Source of the DNA: an uncultured Johnsonella sp. | GTDB taxonomy: Bacteria; Bacillota; Clostridia; Lachnospirales; Lachnospiraceae | Direction of reading: 5' to 3' | Assembly (NCBI GenBank): GCA_937927235.1 | Contig: CALBCM010000042.1 | Coordinates: forward strand, 1-64,000 | Length of the DNA: 64,000 nucleotides | Shown here: piece by piece, positions 62,577 to 64,000 of the stretch | Layout of the letters: every line of letters begins with the position of its first letter | How positions within the stretch are numbered: position 1 is the first letter of the stretch | Program-made: the position numbers and the translations under genes | Notes under the pieces: generated by a model | Database searches by the model: none | What the model was told of the DNA's origin: nothing | The model's input: only the letters and a program-made list of their open reading frames with translations

Positions 62577-64000
62577 TTATATATTTTTTTCTTTTTTATT
62601 TATCAAATACTGGTTTACTTTATCCTCAAGTTGTTTTCTTTCAGATACGTTTTTGTATATTTCATTATATATTTCTTCTCTTATAGTTTCTATCCATTTA
62701 ACATCAGATTTTATGTGTTCTTGTATATTGTTTATTTCTACTCTATCTGCAAGTATCATCTCATGCTTTTCATGAAAGAGTGTAGTTGTAAAGTCTTTAA
62801 AATTAATGAAATTTTGCTCTATATCCTTTATTTCGCTTCTTATCTGTTCATTATTTTTATGAATAAGTGAAGATAAAGTTTCCTCAAATTTATCAATTCT
62901 TTGCTTCAATTCAGCAATTTCTAACTTTATCTGTTCATTTTCTTTTATTAGAACTTTATTTTCCGCCTCAATAAGCTTCAAATCTTTTTCCCAAGGTCTT
63001 AATAATTTATTTGTAAAGCCAAAATCTATATTAGCTTCAGCCACTGCCTTAAGTTTATACTCCAGTTCTTTTATGATTTCATCTCTTTCCTTTACATCTC
63101 TTTCCAGGACTTCACTGTATACTTCTGCTTTTTCTTGATGCTTTTCCGCTGCTTTTACCTTATTTTCTTTTTGATGAAGTCTTTTTTTAAGTTCCTTTAT
63201 ATATTCATCTCTTTGGCTGTAGCTATATCCCTCATTTTTTCCAAGCATATGATAATAGGCAGACTTTATTTCTGAAAATCCATATTCTAAAAACCACTGC
63301 CCACTTATAATAATCTCTTTAATATTATCAGAAGGAAGCTCAAATTCAAATGAAGGGTCAAGGCTTTTAATATCATAAAATCCATTATCCATACATTCTG
63401 CTTCATTATATCTTATAAGCTTAGAGTCAATTTCATATTCGTTTTCATCACTTATACATACTATATTTTCAATTTTGAGTTTTAATTTTTTCTCACGCAG
63501 TATAAAGCACTTTACATATACTAAACCGCTATAATCAGCCTTATACTTAAGTTTAAACCTATTTTCATTATTGACTCTTATATTAAGCTTTTTTATATTT
63601 TTAAGTTCTTTTCTAGTTCCTGCCCATAACTCACTTACACAGTTAGGCAATTCATCATCATTATCCTTTTCTATTTTTTTTTCAGGAAGATTAATTATTT
63701 CAGTAGAAATGCCTGTTTCTTCAGAGGAAATTATGTCTTTACTTCCATCACTAAGTTCCACGCCTTTGGAATACATACTTACTAATAAACTTTCTGATTT
63801 ATAGTAAAAACTATGCACTACATTCGGTGGAATTTCAAACATATCCCCAGTACTGAAAATATATCTTTCTCTATTATTATCGTCTTTTTTCCAAACCTCA
63901 AGCTCCAGCATTCCATAAATTATATAAAAAGCTTCTAGATTAAGCTCATGATAATGTCCCCCTCTCAATGAGCCTGCTACGGAGCTTACAACATTGAATT
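62577..64000 (-). CDS. cupin plus coiled-coil protein (5' end beyond the window)
   Basis: The frame is open from the window edge, reading FNVVSSVAGSLRGGHYHELNLEAFYIIYGMLELEVWKK. This is a WxcM/FdtA-like cupin (metal-ligand RGGHYH), the fold of sugar isomerases. From about residue 250 of the visible part comes a 200-residue coiled coil rich in Lys and Glu. The cupin suggests sugar binding or isomerization, and the coil an assembly role. The start lies outside the window; the TTG at 63968 is not needed. Confidence 0.65.
   Translation of the reverse strand, partial: FNVVSSVAGSLRGGHYHELNLEAFYIIYGMLELEVWKKDDNNRERYIFSTGDMFEIPPNVVHSFYYKSESLLVSMYSKGVELSDGSKDIISSEETGISTEIINLPEKKIEKDNDDELPNCVSELWAGTRKELKNIKKLNIRVNNENRFKLKYKADYSGLVYVKCFILREKKLKLKIENIVCISDENEYEIDSKLIRYNEAECMDNGFYDIKSLDPSFEFELPSDNIKEIIISGQWFLEYGFSEIKSAYYHMLGKNEGYSYSQRDEYIKELKKRLHQKENKVKAAEKHQEKAEVYSEVLERDVKERDEIIKELEYKLKAVAEANIDFGFTNKLLRPWEKDLKLIEAENKVLIKENEQIKLEIAELKQRIDKFEETLSSLIHKNNEQIRSEIKDIEQNFINFKDFTTTLFHEKHEMILADRVEINNIQEHIKSDVKWIETIREEIYNEIYKNVSERKQLEDKVNQYLINKKEKNI

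Overview
The window reads as a low-GC, Gram-positive anaerobe of the Clostridia, most likely a Lachnospiraceae member. The evidence is a tRNA-Trp T-box, a Spo0A-like regulator, a selenocysteine-containing SelD, an NfnAB transhydrogenase, a CdaA/YbbR/PTS cluster, and a MetH whose activation domain is a separate protein. There is no rRNA, so the genus is not fixed. Nearly all genes lie on the minus strand.

Region 1 (1-12091) is accessory DNA inserted at the 3' end of guaA. An integrative mobilizable element of about 10.9 kb lies between two att-like cores (ATTCCCACTC at 1182 and 12082). It carries integrase, a small HTH protein, a ribbon-helix-helix-type mobilization protein, a RepA-like ATPase, a MobA/MobL relaxase, a candidate oriT, a symmetric six-box array, and an XRE regulator plus membrane protein. 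Its cargo is a tight three-gene module: winged-helix protein, nuclease-methylase-specificity fusion, and a protein with a HEPN-like RxxxxH motif. Bases 1-1181 look like the guaA-proximal end of a second, tandem element.

Region 2 (12080-49543) is core chromosome: guaA, uvrA, an amino-acid ABC transporter, dps, a divergent Spo0A-like regulator, selD, apgM, a deacetylase, nfnBA, folA beside a possible ThyX relative, a Nudix hydrolase, and a methionine/one-carbon operon (activation protein, metH, fused homocysteine methyltransferase/MTHFR, U32 peptidase). Next come a T-box(Trp)-controlled TrpXYZ-type importer, an AI-2E family permease, a polymerase-like membrane protein, ptsI, ptsH, ybbR, cdaA and two membrane proteins.

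Region 3 (49707-64000) is a surface-glycan island. It holds a broken HaeIII-type endonuclease gene, two SMR-type half-transporters, a CDP-3,6-dideoxyhexose pathway (rfbF, rfbG, rfbH, reductase), a polyprenyl-phosphate-type glycosyltransferase, tRNA-Pro, a decayed IS3-family element, an FAD-oxidoreductase stub, a large membrane protein, an acyltransferase, a heptose-kinase-like GHMP kinase and a cupin/coiled-coil protein that runs off the window. Together these suggest export and attachment of an unusual deoxysugar to a cell-surface polymer.
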